Assembly (NCBI RefSeq): GCF_030818485.1
Contig: NZ_JAUTAJ010000004.1
Location: 558,001-622,000 of the forward strand
Direction of reading: 5' to 3'
DNA: 64,000 bases
Origin: Pseudoroseomonas cervicalis
Lineage (GTDB): Bacteria > Pseudomonadota > Alphaproteobacteria > Acetobacterales > Acetobacteraceae
Part shown: positions 17,467 through 31,504 of the stretch, in pieces
How the letters are laid out: every line of letters starts with the position of its first letter
Numbering within the stretch: position 1 is the first letter of the stretch
Translations under genes and position numbers: made by a program
Notes under the pieces: generated by a model
Databases searched by the model: none
What the model was told of the DNA's origin: nothing
Seen by the model: only the letters and a program-made list of their open reading frames with translations

Positions 17467-20127
17467 TCAGCCCGCGCTGCCGTGCAGCACCAGCAGCGGC
17501 AGCCCATGCCCCGACAGGCGCAGCCCGTCCTGTGTCACGGCCGGCGCCGTGCCGCCCAGCAGGCAGCGCCAGCGCCGCCCCGCCAGCGCCGGCGGCAGCG
17601 GCAGGGTGGTGTCGCCCCAGCCTTCCGCCCGCGGCCGCAGCGAGGCCGCGCCCGGCGGCACCAGCCCCAGCGACCGAAGCGGCACCGCCACCAGCAGCGC
17701 CTCCTGCCCCTGTCGGCGCAGGAATGCCAGCACCGCATCGGCCGGCCCGCCCTGCGGCGCCAGCGGCTCATGGCTGCCGTCGCGGAACAGGCCGGGGCTG
17801 GCCTGCCGGGCCCGCAGCAGGGCGTGGATCAGCCGCTGCTTCACCCCCCCGTCCTGCCAGGCTTCCAGCAGCGCCTCCAGCGGCCGCTCCTGCGCCAGTG
17901 CCGCCTGCCGCGCGGCATAGTCGACGGGGCGGCGATTGTCGGGATCGACCAGCGAGAAATCCCAGAACTCGGTGCCCTGGTAGAGATCCGGCGTCCCCGG
18001 CACGGTCAGCCGCAGCGCCGTCTGGCTGAGCGATTTCAGCGCCGCCGGCGCCGCGATGCGCTGCGCGAAGCCATGCAGCGCGCGCGGCAGCTCCGGATCG
18101 GCCGCGCGGTCCAGCAGCCCGTGCAGGAAGCCATGCGCGGCCTGCTCATAGGCATCGTCCGGCATGGCCCAGCCGGAGCGGCGCTTGGCCTCGCGCATCG
18201 CCTTGCGCTGCCAGCCCTCCAGCCGCTCCGCCCAGGCGGCCAGCGCCGCGCCATCGGCCGGGTCGAGGTCGAGCGGCCAGGCGGCGACGATCATCTGCAC
18301 CGCCATGGCGGCCTCGCCGGGCTCCGGCGCCGGGCCATCGGGCAGGGCCTGCACCAGCCCCTTGGCGCGGCCCAGAATGCCGCGCAGGAAACCGGCCCAT
18401 TCATCCGGCATCTCGGACAGCAGGGCGAGGCGCATGCGCAGATCCTCGCCCCGCTTGTGGTCATGCGTGGCGGTGGCCAGCAGCGCATCCGGGAAATCGC
18501 GCCCGCGCGCCGCCGCGGCCGCATGGAAACCGCCAGGCGACAGGGAAAAATGCCCGGGATGCGAGCCGACCTCGTTGCGCGACAGCAGCCGCCCATAGCG
18601 GTAGAAGGCGGTATCCTCCACCGACTTGGCGGCGGTGGGGGAGGAGAGCTGCTGGAAACGCTGCCGCGCCCGCAGCAGCGCCTGGCGGGCTTCCCCGGGG
18701 GCACGGTCGCGCAACCGCTCCTCGGCCAGCCAGAACAGCAGATGCGCCAGCACAATGTGGTCGGTCGGGTGCAGATGCGCGCGCGCGCCCTCCGCCGCCT
18801 GGCGCAGCACCGCCTCATCCTGCGCGCTGGGCTGCCCGGCGCGGACATAGATGCGATAGACCGGGAAATGCACCAGCAGCTGCGCCACCACCCGGCGGAT
18901 GGCATTGAAGGAGAAATCGCGCGAGCGCAGATGGCCGCGCGCCAGATGGTGCAAAGCGCGGGCGCAGGCATCGAGCTCGGCGGCGAGGTTGTCGCGCAGG
19001 ATCTGCTGCCGGGCGATGATCTCCTCGGCGGCGAAATCGCGCTCGCTGCCGCTGATCTCGCGCCACAGGGCGGAGAGCGGCGCCTCGCCGGCCGCGTCAT
19101 GCAGCACGCCGCCCACCTGGTCCATGAAGTCATAGCCGGTGGTGCCGTCCGTGCCCCAGCGCTTCGGCAGTTCCTCGCCGCCCGCCAGGATCTTCTCGAC
19201 GACGATATAGGGCTCGCCCTGCGGCGCGCCGGCCGGGCGGCGGGCGCCTTCCTGCCGCATGCGGCGGCGCAGCCGGCGGCAATAGCCGGCCGGGTCGGCG
19301 AGGCCATCGACATGGTCGATGCGCACGCCATCGATCAGCCCCTTGGCATAGAGGCGCAGGATCAGCTCATGGGTGGCGTCGAACACCGCGGGATCCTCCG
19401 CGCGCAGCCCGGCGAGACCCGTGACATCGAAGAAGCGGCGCCAGTTGATCTCATCCGTCGCGGTGCGCCACCAGGCCAGGCGGTAATGCTGGCGCTCCAG
19501 CAGCGCGTGCAGCCGCGCCGCGCCATCCAGGCCGCGCGGGTCGTGGCTGGCCAGCCCGTCGCGCGAGTCGAGGATCGGGCGCGCATCCTCCTCGCGGATC
19601 GGGAAGCGGTTGTCGAAATAGGCGACGGAGAGGCCGGTCGGGCCCTCGGCCACCAGCGACAGCTCCCCCTCCGCCAGCGCCTCGCCATAGGGGCGGCCGA
19701 GGAAGGGAGCCAGCATCCGGCCGGCGAGCGCCGGATCGGCGCTGTCCCAGTCGATGTCGAAGAAACGGGAGAAACGGCTGTCGCGGCCGCGCGCCAGCAC
19801 ATCCTGCCACCAGGGATTGTGCGGCCCGTCCACCCCCATATGGTTCGGCACGATGTCGAGCAGCAGGCCGAGCCCTTCGGCCCTGAGCGCCGCCACCAGC
19901 CGGCGCAAGGCCGGCTCGCCGCCGAGGGCCGGGTTGATGGCATCGGTCGCGGTGACGTCATAGCCATGGGTGGAGCCCGGCGCCGCCGGCAGCAGCGGCG
20001 AGGCGTAGAGATGGCTGACCCCGAGCCGCGCCAGATAGGGCACCAGCCCCACCGCGTCGTCCAGCGTGAAGCCGGCATGGAACTGCAGGCGGTAGGTGGC
20101 GCGCGGCGCGGTGCGGGCGGCGGTCAT
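17467..20127 (-). CDS. treY: malto-oligosyltrehalose synthase
   Basis: Converts the reducing-end alpha-1,4 bond of maltodextrins to alpha,alpha-1,1, giving maltooligosyltrehalose. The 886 residues fit the family. ATYRLQFHAGFTLDDA is the TreY N-terminal signature. GH13 motifs: DIVPNHM (near 91), GVRIDHVDGLADP with the nucleophile Asp (near 269), VVEKILAGGE with the acid Glu, and TATHDHKRGEDLRMRL with the third Asp. It ends the operon; its ATG overlaps the malQ stop (ATGA). Its normal partner treZ, upstream in the operon, is frameshifted, which leaves the product of TreY without its usual hydrolase. Confidence 0.96.
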   Translation of the reverse strand: MTAARTAPRATYRLQFHAGFTLDDAVGLVPYLARLGVSHLYASPLLPAAPGSTHGYDVTATDAINPALGGEPALRRLVAALRAEGLGLLLDIVPNHMGVDGPHNPWWQDVLARGRDSRFSRFFDIDWDSADPALAGRMLAPFLGRPYGEALAEGELSLVAEGPTGLSVAYFDNRFPIREEDARPILDSRDGLASHDPRGLDGAARLHALLERQHYRLAWWRTATDEINWRRFFDVTGLAGLRAEDPAVFDATHELILRLYAKGLIDGVRIDHVDGLADPAGYCRRLRRRMRQEGARRPAGAPQGEPYIVVEKILAGGEELPKRWGTDGTTGYDFMDQVGGVLHDAAGEAPLSALWREISGSERDFAAEEIIARQQILRDNLAAELDACARALHHLARGHLRSRDFSFNAIRRVVAQLLVHFPVYRIYVRAGQPSAQDEAVLRQAAEGARAHLHPTDHIVLAHLLFWLAEERLRDRAPGEARQALLRARQRFQQLSSPTAAKSVEDTAFYRYGRLLSRNEVGSHPGHFSLSPGGFHAAAAARGRDFPDALLATATHDHKRGEDLRMRLALLSEMPDEWAGFLRGILGRAKGLVQALPDGPAPEPGEAAMAVQMIVAAWPLDLDPADGAALAAWAERLEGWQRKAMREAKRRSGWAMPDDAYEQAAHGFLHGLLDRAADPELPRALHGFAQRIAAPAALKSLSQTALRLTVPGTPDLYQGTEFWDFSLVDPDNRRPVDYAARQAALAQERPLEALLEAWQDGGVKQRLIHALLRARQASPGLFRDGSHEPLAPQGGPADAVLAFLRRQGQEALLVAVPLRSLGLVPPGAASLRPRAEGWGDTTLPLPPALAGRRWRCLLGGTAPAVTQDGLRLSGHGLPLLVLHGSAG

Positions 20128-22196
20128 GCGGGGGCTCTCCGCGCCCGCGCTAGCCCGCGCAGGCGCTGTTCGATGGCGGGGTCCTGGAACATCCGCTCGA
20201 CCGGTGGGGAGAGGCGGCGTCGCCAGTTCGGGTGCTCATCAACGGTGCCGGGCAGGTTCGGTTGCTCCACCGCCGCCACCGCATCCTCCAGCGGCAGCAA
20301 CGCCAGGTCGCAGCGGGCGCGGCCGATATAGGCGGCGGCCGCGTCGGCGACCCGCGACGCCTCCTCCTCCGGCGGCGGCGGCCCTTCCGCCACGCCGGCG
20401 CGGCGGAAGGCGGCCCAGAGCTTCGGCCGCTCCGCCGCCCGCGTCTCCGCCTGGCCGGGCAGGGTGCTGCCGAGCTTCTCGCGCCATTCCAGGTCGCGCC
20501 CCTGCCACCAGCCGGCGACCGTGGGCAGGTCATGGGTGGAGGTCATGGCGACGGCCTCGCGCGTCCAGCGCTGCGGCGGCTTGAAGCCGCCCCCGGCCTG
20601 CTCGAACCACATCACCCGCATGCCGGCGAGGCCCGCGCGCTCCAGCTCCGGCCGGAAGCCCTCCGGCACGGTGCCGAGATCCTCGCCGATGGCGATGGCG
20701 CGGTGGCGCAGGGATTCGAGCGCCACCAGCCGCAGCATGTCGCGCTGCGGGTAGCTTATGTAGCAGCCCTCCGCCGGGCTCGCCCCCTGCGGCACCAGCC
20801 AGAGGCGGCGCAGGCCCAGCACATGGTCCAGCCGCACCCCGCCGCCATGGCGGAAGGCGGTGGCCAGCATCTCGCGGAAGGCGGCGAAGCCGGTGGCGCG
20901 CAGCCCGTGCGGCGCATAGGTGGTGATGCCCCAGCCCTGGCCGCTGGCGTTGAAGATGTCGGGCGGCGCGCCGATCTCGATGCCGGTGAGGAATTCCTCC
21001 TGCCGCGACCAGGCATCGCTGCCGCCGCCATCGACGCCGATGGCGAGGTCGGCGATCAGCCCGATCCGCGCCCCGGCCTGCCGCGCGGCCAGCTGCGCGG
21101 CACCCAGGCCGCGATCGGCCATCCATTGCAGGAAGGCGTGGTAATCGACCTCTGCCCGCGCCGCCTCGGCGAAGGCCAGCACATCGGGGCCGTTCGGGTC
21201 GCGCAGGCCCACCGGCCAGTCCTTCCAGTGCCAGCGCGCCGGGTCGTCCGCCAGCTGCGCGGCGTGCAGCGCCTCGAAGAGGGCGTGGCGCTGCAGCGCG
21301 GCGCCGCCCTGGGCGCGGAACGCCGCGAATTCGGCGCGCAGCGAGTCCGGCGCCACCTGCTGGAAGGTTTCGAAAAGCTGGCGCAGCCGGGCCAGCCGCG
21401 CGCGCGCCACGCCGGGCCATTCGACCAGATCCAGCCCTTCCAGCCGCGCCCATTCGGCGGCGAGCTCGGGCGGAAAGGCGGGGGAGAGCTCGCCCAGCAG
21501 CGCCTCGCCATCGGCGTGCCGCACATCGAGCCGCAGCCGGCTGGAGGGCGCATAGGGGCTGAAGCGGGAGGGATCGGCGCTGAACTGCGCATGCACCGGG
21601 CTGATGGCGATGGCATCGGCGCCGAGCCCGGCGGCCCCGGCGGCGAAACCGGCCAGGGCGGCATAGTCGCCGACCCCGCCATCGCCATGCCGGCGCAGCG
21701 AATAGAGCTGCACGGCGAGCCCCCAGGCGGCCGCACCCGAACGCCCGCCTTCCGGATCGGCGCAGGCATCGGCGATGCGGTGGCCATGCTCCGGCGCGAC
21801 CGCCAGCGTCAGCGCCGCCTGGCCCAGCTCCAGCGAATAATAGCCGGGCAGGGAGGGCATGGTGAGCCGCGCGCCCTGGGCATCGCCCTCGGCCTGGCCT
21901 TCCACCTCGGTGCCGTCCTCGGCGGTCAGGCGGTAGCGGCCGGCGGGCAGCTTCAGGCGCAGTGCCTCGCCCGGCGAGGCCGTCACCAGCGGTGGCGCGA
22001 CGCTGCGATGCGCTTCATGCCAATGCGCCAGGCTTTCCTTCCGCTGCGCCGCGCTGGCGCAGGGCAGGCCGAGGGCGGTGAGCACGGCGCGCAGCGTCTC
22101 CGGCGTGGTGCTGCGCGGCGTGCCATGCGCATCCTCCCACTCCGCCATCAGCCCGACGGCGCGGGCCAGGCGGCGGAGCTCGGCCTCCTCGCTCAC
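20124..22196 (-). CDS. malQ: 4-alpha-glucanotransferase (amylomaltase)
   Basis: GH77 enzyme that disproportionates maltodextrins in the cytoplasm. The start is GTG 22196 (VSEEAELRRLARAVG), preceded by GGGAGGAGG and overlapping the treZ stop as GTGA, giving 690 residues. Motifs: PSRFSPYAPSSRL, GVRLDHVLGLRRLWLVPQG (nucleophile Asp), IGEDLGTVPEGF (acid Glu) and STHDLPTVAGWW. The reading frame stays open upstream into the middle part of treZ, but that part is TreZ sequence and not a MalQ extension. Confidence 0.94.
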   Translation of the reverse strand: MSEEAELRRLARAVGLMAEWEDAHGTPRSTTPETLRAVLTALGLPCASAAQRKESLAHWHEAHRSVAPPLVTASPGEALRLKLPAGRYRLTAEDGTEVEGQAEGDAQGARLTMPSLPGYYSLELGQAALTLAVAPEHGHRIADACADPEGGRSGAAAWGLAVQLYSLRRHGDGGVGDYAALAGFAAGAAGLGADAIAISPVHAQFSADPSRFSPYAPSSRLRLDVRHADGEALLGELSPAFPPELAAEWARLEGLDLVEWPGVARARLARLRQLFETFQQVAPDSLRAEFAAFRAQGGAALQRHALFEALHAAQLADDPARWHWKDWPVGLRDPNGPDVLAFAEAARAEVDYHAFLQWMADRGLGAAQLAARQAGARIGLIADLAIGVDGGGSDAWSRQEEFLTGIEIGAPPDIFNASGQGWGITTYAPHGLRATGFAAFREMLATAFRHGGGVRLDHVLGLRRLWLVPQGASPAEGCYISYPQRDMLRLVALESLRHRAIAIGEDLGTVPEGFRPELERAGLAGMRVMWFEQAGGGFKPPQRWTREAVAMTSTHDLPTVAGWWQGRDLEWREKLGSTLPGQAETRAAERPKLWAAFRRAGVAEGPPPPEEEASRVADAAAAYIGRARCDLALLPLEDAVAAVEQPNLPGTVDEHPNWRRRLSPPVERMFQDPAIEQRLRGLARARRAPA

Positions 22197-23958
22197 GCCG
22201 CCTCCTCCCGCAGCCAGGCGATGGCGCTGCGCGGCGGCAACTCGGCACTGGCCACGGAATCGGCGACACCGGGCGCGGATTCCGCCAGCAGCGTGTGCGG
22301 CGGCAGGGAGAGCGGCAGCGCCTCGTCGCCGAATTGCGCGGCGAGGCCGAGCACCAGCCCATTCGCCAGCCGCCATTCGGCCCGCACCGCCTGCGGGCCG
22401 GGCGTGCTGGCGCCGAGGCTGGTGGCCCCCGCCAGATGCGGCGCCAGCCGCTCCCGCCGCAGCGCCAGCAGCCCGGCGACATAGGCCTCGTATTCCGCCT
22501 TGGGCGGGGCGGGTGCGCTCGGCCGGGTCGAGGCGGCTGGCCTCGAACGTGTCCGGATGGTTGGGGTCGGGGATGCGCGCGCGCCGCTCCGGATCCTGGA
22601 AGGCGGCAAACTTGGCGAATTCCTTGCGCCGCCCCTCGCGCACCGCCTCGGCCAGCTCCGGCGAGGGGAAGCCGGTGAAGAACAGGAAGGGCCGTTCGGA
22701 GGCGAATTCCTCGCCCATGAACAGCATCGGCACCGGCGGCGAGAGCAGCTGCACCAGCTGCGCCGCGCGCAGCGCATCGGTGGAGGCCAGGGTGGCAATG
22801 CGGTCGCCAAAGGCGCGGTTGCCGACCTGGTCGTGATTCTGCACGGCGTTGACGAAGGCCGAGGGCGGCAGATGCCCCGAAGGCTTGCCGCGCGCATGGC
22901 CGAGATTCTTCGAGGTTTCGCCCTGATAGACGAAGCCTTCCGCCAGGGCACGCGCCAGATGCTCCGCCGGCCGGTCGGCGTAATCGGCGTAATAGGCCTC
23001 CGACTCCGCCGGTCAGCAGCACATGCAGGCAGTGATGCGCATCGTCATTCCACTGGGCGTCGAAATGGCGCTCCAGCAGGGTGGCGTCGTTGGTCTCGTT
23101 CTCCAGCACCAGATAGACCGGGCGGGGAAGCGCGTCGCGCACACGCTGCGACAGCTCGGGCAGGAAGCTGTCGCTGGCGATGGCGTGCACCGCGTCCAGC
23201 CGCAGCCCGTCGAAGCGGTATTCGCGCAGCCAGAACAGCGCGTTCTGCATGAAGAAATCGCGCACCGCGTCGCGCCGGAAATCGATGGCGTCGCCCCAGG
23301 GGGTGGAGAGGTCCTCGCGGAAGAAGCCGGGGGCGATGCTGTGCCAGTAATTCCCGGCCGGGCCGAAATGGTTGTAGACCACGTCGAGCATGACGGCGAG
23401 GCCATGGCCATGCGCCGCATCGACCAGCGTCTTCAGCTCCTCCGGCGTGCCATAGGCCTCGTCGGGCGCATAGGGCAGCACGCCGTCATAGCCCCAGTTG
23501 CGCGCGCCGGAGAAGTCGTTGACCGGCATCAGCTCGATGGTGTTGACGCCGAGCTGCGCCAGCCGCGGCAGGGCGGCGATGACGCCGCGGAACCCGCCCA
23601 TGGCGCCGACATGCAGCTCATACACCACGCTTTGCGGCCAGGGATGGGTGCGCCAGTCGTCATGCTTCCAGCGATGCGCGGCGTGGTCGACCACGATGCT
23701 CCAGCCATCGACATCGCCATCCTGCGCGTGCGAGGCCGGGTCGGGCACGGTCGGGCCGTCGCCCAGGGCGTAGCGGTAGCGCGTGCCGGGCGGCGCATCG
23801 GCCTCCAGGCTCCACCAGCCCTCGGGCTCGGACTGCATCGGCAAAGGCGGGGCGTCGCGCCGCAGCAGGGTCACGCCGGGCTGGCCGGGCGCCCAGAGGC
23901 GGAAGCGGGTTCGCCCGCCGGCAAGAGGCAGGGCGCCGAAGGCGTAGGCGTGGCTCAT
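22193..23958 (-). pseudogene. treZ: malto-oligosyltrehalose trehalohydrolase, interrupted by two frameshifts
   Basis: TreZ would release trehalose from maltooligosyltrehalose. The reading is split over three frames. Residues 1 to about 316 run from ATG 23958 and include VYELHVGAMGGF, the nucleophile motif DGLRLDAVHAI and the acid LVLENETND. One extra base at 23005-23010 shifts the frame into the piece with AVQNHDQVGNR and MLFMGEEFASERPFLFF. A second extra base at about 22500-22518 shifts it again into PPKAEYEAYVAGLLALRRE and the C-terminal domain ending at 22193. With both bases removed, a normal TreZ of 587 residues is restored. The third catalytic Asp lies beyond the first shift, so no fragment should be active. 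Real decay or two sequencing errors are both possible. Confidence 0.85.
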
Positions 23959-26069
23959 GGGGAGGCCTCTTGCGATGGGGGCAGCGCGGCCAGCAGGCAG
24001 GCCGAGCGCGCGGCGAGGGTGAGGACGGGGCCGTTCACCGCCGCCTCCTCGGCCTGGGGCTGGGCGCTGTTCAGCAGCAGCGTCCAGTGCAGCGCCGGGG
24101 GCGGCAGCACGAAATCGACCGGCGTGGCGCCGGCATTCAGCAGCAGCAGCGTCACCTCGACACCGCCTTCCTCCGCCGCGCCGGCACGGCGCAAGGCGAG
24201 GGTGCGGCCCTGCGGCGCGTTCCAGGCCTCCGGCGTCAGCGGATGGCCATCGGCGTCGAACCAGGCGGTGTCGGGGATGCCGGGCAGGGGTTCGGTGCGG
24301 CCATGCAGATAGGTGGCGCTGCGCAGGGTCGGGTGGCGGCGGCGCAGCGCCGCGGCGCGGCCGATGAAATGCGACAGCTCGATGCCGTGCTCCGACCCGG
24401 CCAGGGACCAGTCGAGCCAGGAGATCTCATTGTCCTGGCAATAGGCGTTGTTGTTGCCCTGCTGGGTGCGGCCGAACTCGTCGCCGCCGAGCAGCATCGG
24501 CGTGCCATGCGAGGCGAAGAGCGTGACCAGCATGGCGCGTTTCAGCCGGTCGCGCGTGTCGCGGATCAGCGGATCGTCGCTCGGGCCCTCGGCGCCCCAA
24601 TTGGCGCTGAAATTCTCGCCATGGCCGTCGCGGTTGTCCTCGCGATTGCCCTCATTGTGGCGGTGCTCGTAGCTGACCAGATCCTCCAGCGTGAAGCCGT
24701 CATGCGCGGCCAGGAAATTCACCGAAGCCCAGGGGCGGCGGCGCCGCCGCTCGAACAGGTCGCCGGAGCCGGAGAGGCGGGCGGCAAGGTCCGGGCGCAG
24801 GGAATCATCGCCGCGCCAGAAGCGCCGCACCCCGTCGCGGAAACGGTCATTCCATTCGGAGAAACCGGGCGGGTGATTGCCGAGCTGGTAGCCGCCCGGG
24901 CCGATATCCCAGGGCTCGGCGATCAGCTTCAGCCGCGACAGCACCGGATCCTGGCGGATGGCGTCGAAGAAGCCCGAGGCCGGGTCGAAGCCATGCGCCT
25001 CCCGCCCCAGCGTCGAGCAGAGGTCGAAGCGGAACCCATCCACCCGGTATGCGGTGGCCCAGTGGCGCAGGCTGTCCATCACCATCTGCAACACGCGGGG
25101 ATGCGAGAGGTTCAGCGTGTTGCCGCAGCCGGTCTCGTCGATATGCTGGCGCGGATCCTCGGGGTTCATCCGGTAGTAGCTGGCATTGTCCAGCCCGCGC
25201 CAGGAGAGGGTCGGGCCCAGCAGCCCGGCCTCGCAAGTGTGGTTGTAGACGACATCGAGGATCACCTCGATGCCGGCGGCGTGCAGCCGGCGGATGGCGA
25301 CGCGGATCTCGTCCAGCGCGCCGGAGGACAGATAGGCGGGCTCGGGCGCGAAATAGGAGAGGGGGGAGTAGCCCCAGTAGTTGCGCAAGCCCTTCTCCAC
25401 CAGGAAACGATCCTGGCAGAAGGCCTGCACCGGCAGCAGCTCCACCGCCGTGACGCCAAGCTTCTGCAGATGCTCGATCACCGGCGGGTCGGCCAATGCC
25501 GCAAAAGTGCCGCGCTCGCGCGGGACCAGGTCGTCACGGCGGATGGTCAGGCCGCGCAGATGCGTCTCGTAAATGACGGTGCGGTCCCAGGGCACCATCG
25601 GCGCGCGGTCATCGCCCCAGTTGAAGGCATCATCCACCACGACCGATTTCGGCATGGCCGCGGCGCTGTCGCGGCGGTCGAAGCTGAGATCGGCGCGCTG
25701 CGCGCCGAGCCGGTGGCCATACAGCGCGTCCGTCCAGCGCAGGCTGCCATGCAGCTGCTTGCCATAGGGATCGAGCAGCAGCTTGTTGGGGTTGAAGCGA
25801 TGCCCCTGTTCCGGCTGGTAGGGGCCATGCGCGCGATAGCCATAGATCAGCCCGGGGCGCGCCTCGGGCAGATAGCCGTGGAACACCTCATCGGTGCATT
25901 CGGGCAGCGGCAGGCGGGCGACCTCGCGCCGGCCCGCCGCGTCGAACAGGCAGAGATCGATCTGCTCGGCATGGGCGGAGAACACCGCGAAATTGACGCC
26001 GAGCCCGTCCCAATGCGCCCCGAGCGGGTCGGGGCGCCCGGGGAGCAGCCAGTCGGGCAGCAGCGGCAA
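23955..26069 (-). CDS. glgX: glycogen debranching enzyme (isoamylase type)
   Basis: GH13 isoamylase-type debranching enzyme of 704 residues, cutting alpha-1,6 branches of glycogen. An N-terminal CBM48-like module (GLGVNFAVFSAHAEQIDLCLFD) precedes the barrel. Catalytic motifs: DVVYNHTCE, VDGFRFDLCSTLGRE (nucleophile Asp), LIAEPWDIGPGGYQ (acid Glu) and NFLAAHDGFTLEDLVSY (third Asp). GHRFNPNKLLLDPYGK is typical of GlgX/TreX. The start at ATG 26069 is two bases after the glgB stop. Its stop overlaps the treZ start. Confidence 0.95.
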   Translation of the reverse strand: MPLLPDWLLPGRPDPLGAHWDGLGVNFAVFSAHAEQIDLCLFDAAGRREVARLPLPECTDEVFHGYLPEARPGLIYGYRAHGPYQPEQGHRFNPNKLLLDPYGKQLHGSLRWTDALYGHRLGAQRADLSFDRRDSAAAMPKSVVVDDAFNWGDDRAPMVPWDRTVIYETHLRGLTIRRDDLVPRERGTFAALADPPVIEHLQKLGVTAVELLPVQAFCQDRFLVEKGLRNYWGYSPLSYFAPEPAYLSSGALDEIRVAIRRLHAAGIEVILDVVYNHTCEAGLLGPTLSWRGLDNASYYRMNPEDPRQHIDETGCGNTLNLSHPRVLQMVMDSLRHWATAYRVDGFRFDLCSTLGREAHGFDPASGFFDAIRQDPVLSRLKLIAEPWDIGPGGYQLGNHPPGFSEWNDRFRDGVRRFWRGDDSLRPDLAARLSGSGDLFERRRRRPWASVNFLAAHDGFTLEDLVSYEHRHNEGNREDNRDGHGENFSANWGAEGPSDDPLIRDTRDRLKRAMLVTLFASHGTPMLLGGDEFGRTQQGNNNAYCQDNEISWLDWSLAGSEHGIELSHFIGRAAALRRRHPTLRSATYLHGRTEPLPGIPDTAWFDADGHPLTPEAWNAPQGRTLALRRAGAAEEGGVEVTLLLLNAGATPVDFVLPPPALHWTLLLNSAQPQAEEAAVNGPVLTLAARSACLLAALPPSQEASP

Positions 26070-26071
26070 GG

Positions 26072-28243
26072 TCAGCCCTCCGTCGGAACCAGCACCAGGG
26101 TGGACAGGCCGGGCAATTGCAGGTCCAGCGCCGCGTCGAAACCGTGCGAGGCGGCCTCCACGCTGCGCGCCATGCCGCCATTGCCATTGTTGGCGCCGCC
26201 ATAGATGGCGGCATCGGAATTGAACACCTCGCGCCAGGCACCCGCGATCGGCACGCCGACGCGATAACCCTGGCGCAGCACTGGGGTGAAGTTGCAGATG
26301 ACCAGCGCCGGCTGCGTGCCCTCCGCGCCATAGCGCAGGAAGGCGTAGACGCTGTTGGCGGAATCATCCAGCACCACCCAGCGGAAGCCCTCGGGCTCGG
26401 CATCGCGCTGGTGCAGGGCGGGGGTGTCGGCATAGAGCCGGTTCAGGTCGCGCAGCATGCGCTGCAGCCCGGCATGCGGCGGCTGGTCCAGCAGGTGCCA
26501 GTCGACCGAGGAATCATGGTTCCATTCGCGCCGCTGGCCGATCTCGCCGCCCATGAAGAGCAGCTTCTTGCCGGGATGCGTCCACATGAAGCCGAAATAG
26601 GCGCGCAGATTGGCGAATTTCTGCCACTCATCACCCGGCATCTTGCCGATCAGCGAGCCCTTGCCATGCACCACCTCGTCATGGCTCAGCGGCAGCATGA
26701 AGCGCTCGGAGAAGGCATAGACCAGGCCGAAGGCGATGCCGCCATGGTGGTATTGCCGGTAGATCGGCTCACGCTCCATGTAGTGCAGCGTGTCGTGCAT
26801 CCACCCCATGTTCCACTTGAAGTCGAAGCCCAGCCCGCCTTCATCCGCGCGGCGGGTGACGCCGGGGAAGGCGGTGCTTTCCTCGGCGATCAGCAGCTTG
26901 CCGGGGCAGCGCTCCGCGATGATGCGCGACAGCTCCTGCAGGAAGGAGATGCTCTCGAGATTCTCGCGCCCGCCATGGATATTGGGCACCCATTCATCAT
27001 GCTTGCGGCTGTAGTCGCGATAGAGCATCGAGGCCACGGCATCGACGCGCAGCGCGTCCACGCCGTAATTCTCCAGCCAGTGCAGCGCGCTGCCGATCAG
27101 GAAGTTCCGCACCTCCCGCCGGCCGAGATTGTAGATCAGCGTGTTCCAGTCCTGGTGGAATCCCTCGCGCGGGTCGGCATGCTCATAGAGCGCGGTGCCG
27201 TCGAAGCGGGCCAGGCCGTGGCTGTCGGTCGGGAAATGCGCCGGCACCCAGTCGAGGATGACGCCGATCCCCGCCTCATGGCAGCGCTCGACCAGCCGCG
27301 CGAAATGCTCGGGCGGGCCGAAGGGCGCGTGCGGCGCGTATTGCCCGAGCGGCTGGTAGCCCCAGGAGCCGCCGAAAGGATGCGCCATGATCGGCAGGAA
27401 TTCGACATGGGTGAAGCCCATGCCCTGCAGATAGGGGATCAGCCGGTCGCCCAGCTCCTCCCAGCTCAGCGTGCTGTTGCCCTCGCCGCGCATCCACGAT
27501 CCGGCATGCACCTCATAGACCGAGATGGGCTGCGCCGCGGCCGGCGCATCGCCGCGCCGCAGCGGTGCCGGCGGGGTGAGGCGCGCCGTGTCCATGACGA
27601 TGGAGCCGGTGGCCGGCGGCGGCTCGCTCTGCCAGGCGAAGGGGTCGGCCTTCAGCGGCAGCAGGCTGCCATTCGGGTCCAGCAGCTCAAATTTGTAGAT
27701 GGCGCCGGGGCCGATGCCGGGGATGAACAGCTCCCACACCCCGGGCCCATGGCGCAGCCGCATCGGATGGCGGCGGCCATCCCAACTGTTGAAGTCGCCG
27801 ACGACGGAGACGCGGCGCGCATTCGGCGCCCAGAGCGCGAAGCGCACGCCGCTGATGCCCTGCACCACCATCGGATGCGCGCCGAGGCAGCGGCCGATGT
27901 CGCGATGCGCGCCCTCGCCCAGCAGATGCAGGTCGAGCTCGCCCAGCAGCGGGCCGAAGGCATAGGGGTCGTCGATCTCTTCCGCGGTGCCGTCACGCTC
28001 GACACGAAGCCGGTAGGGTTCGCCATCCGGCAGCGGGCCTTCGAACAGCCCCGCCGGATGGATCTGCGCCAGGGGTGAGAGCCCCTGGCGCGTCACCGCC
28101 GAGACCGCGGCGGCACCCGGCAGCAGGGCGCGCAGCACGCGCCCCCCTTCCGTCTCATGCGGGCCCAGCAGGGCGAAGGGGTCGCCGTGACGGGCCTCGA
28201 CCAGGGCGGCGATGGCGTCCGGATGCAGTGCGGTCTCGGCCAT
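26072..28243 (-). CDS. glgB: 1,4-alpha-glucan branching enzyme
   Basis: Makes alpha-1,6 branches in alpha-glucan. It has 723 residues, the long form with two N-terminal beta modules (the second begins near [20 protein letters not shown]). Barrel motifs: [28 protein letters not shown] (nucleophile Asp), [13 protein letters not shown] (acid Glu) and [15 protein letters not shown] (third Asp). It is the third gene of the operon, three bases downstream of treS. In the GlgE pathway it branches the linear chains built by GlgE. Confidence 0.96.
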   Translation of the reverse strand: MAETALHPDAIAALVEARHGDPFALLGPHETEGGRVLRALLPGAAAVSAVTRQGLSPLAQIHPAGLFEGPLPDGEPYRLRVERDGTAEEIDDPYAFGPLLGELDLHLLGEGAHRDIGRCLGAHPMVVQGISGVRFALWAPNARRVSVVGDFNSWDGRRHPMRLRHGPGVWELFIPGIGPGAIYKFELLDPNGSLLPLKADPFAWQSEPPPATGSIVMDTARLTPPAPLRRGDAPAAAQPISVYEVHAGSWMRGEGNSTLSWEELGDRLIPYLQGMGFTHVEFLPIMAHPFGGSWGYQPLGQYAPHAPFGPPEHFARLVERCHEAGIGVILDWVPAHFPTDSHGLARFDGTALYEHADPREGFHQDWNTLIYNLGRREVRNFLIGSALHWLENYGVDALRVDAVASMLYRDYSRKHDEWVPNIHGGRENLESISFLQELSRIIAERCPGKLLIAEESTAFPGVTRRADEGGLGFDFKWNMGWMHDTLHYMEREPIYRQYHHGGIAFGLVYAFSERFMLPLSHDEVVHGKGSLIGKMPGDEWQKFANLRAYFGFMWTHPGKKLLFMGGEIGQRREWNHDSSVDWHLLDQPPHAGLQRMLRDLNRLYADTPALHQRDAEPEGFRWVVLDDSANSVYAFLRYGAEGTQPALVICNFTPVLRQGYRVGVPIAGAWREVFNSDAAIYGGANNGNGGMARSVEAASHGFDAALDLQLPGLSTLVLVPTEG

Positions 28244-28246
28244 GCG

Positions 28247-31501
<3,255 letters not shown>

Positions 31502-31504
31502 GGA

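Noticed and set aside
20124..22844. A single 906-residue MalQ with a TreZ-like N-terminal extension
   Set aside because: The extension is the middle part of TreZ followed by out-of-frame translation. malQ has its own GTG with a strong ribosome-binding site at 22196.
22193..23958. Programmed ribosomal frameshifting in treZ
   Set aside because: Two separate shifts in the same direction without slippery heptamers or obvious stimulatory structures are better explained by mutation or sequencing error.
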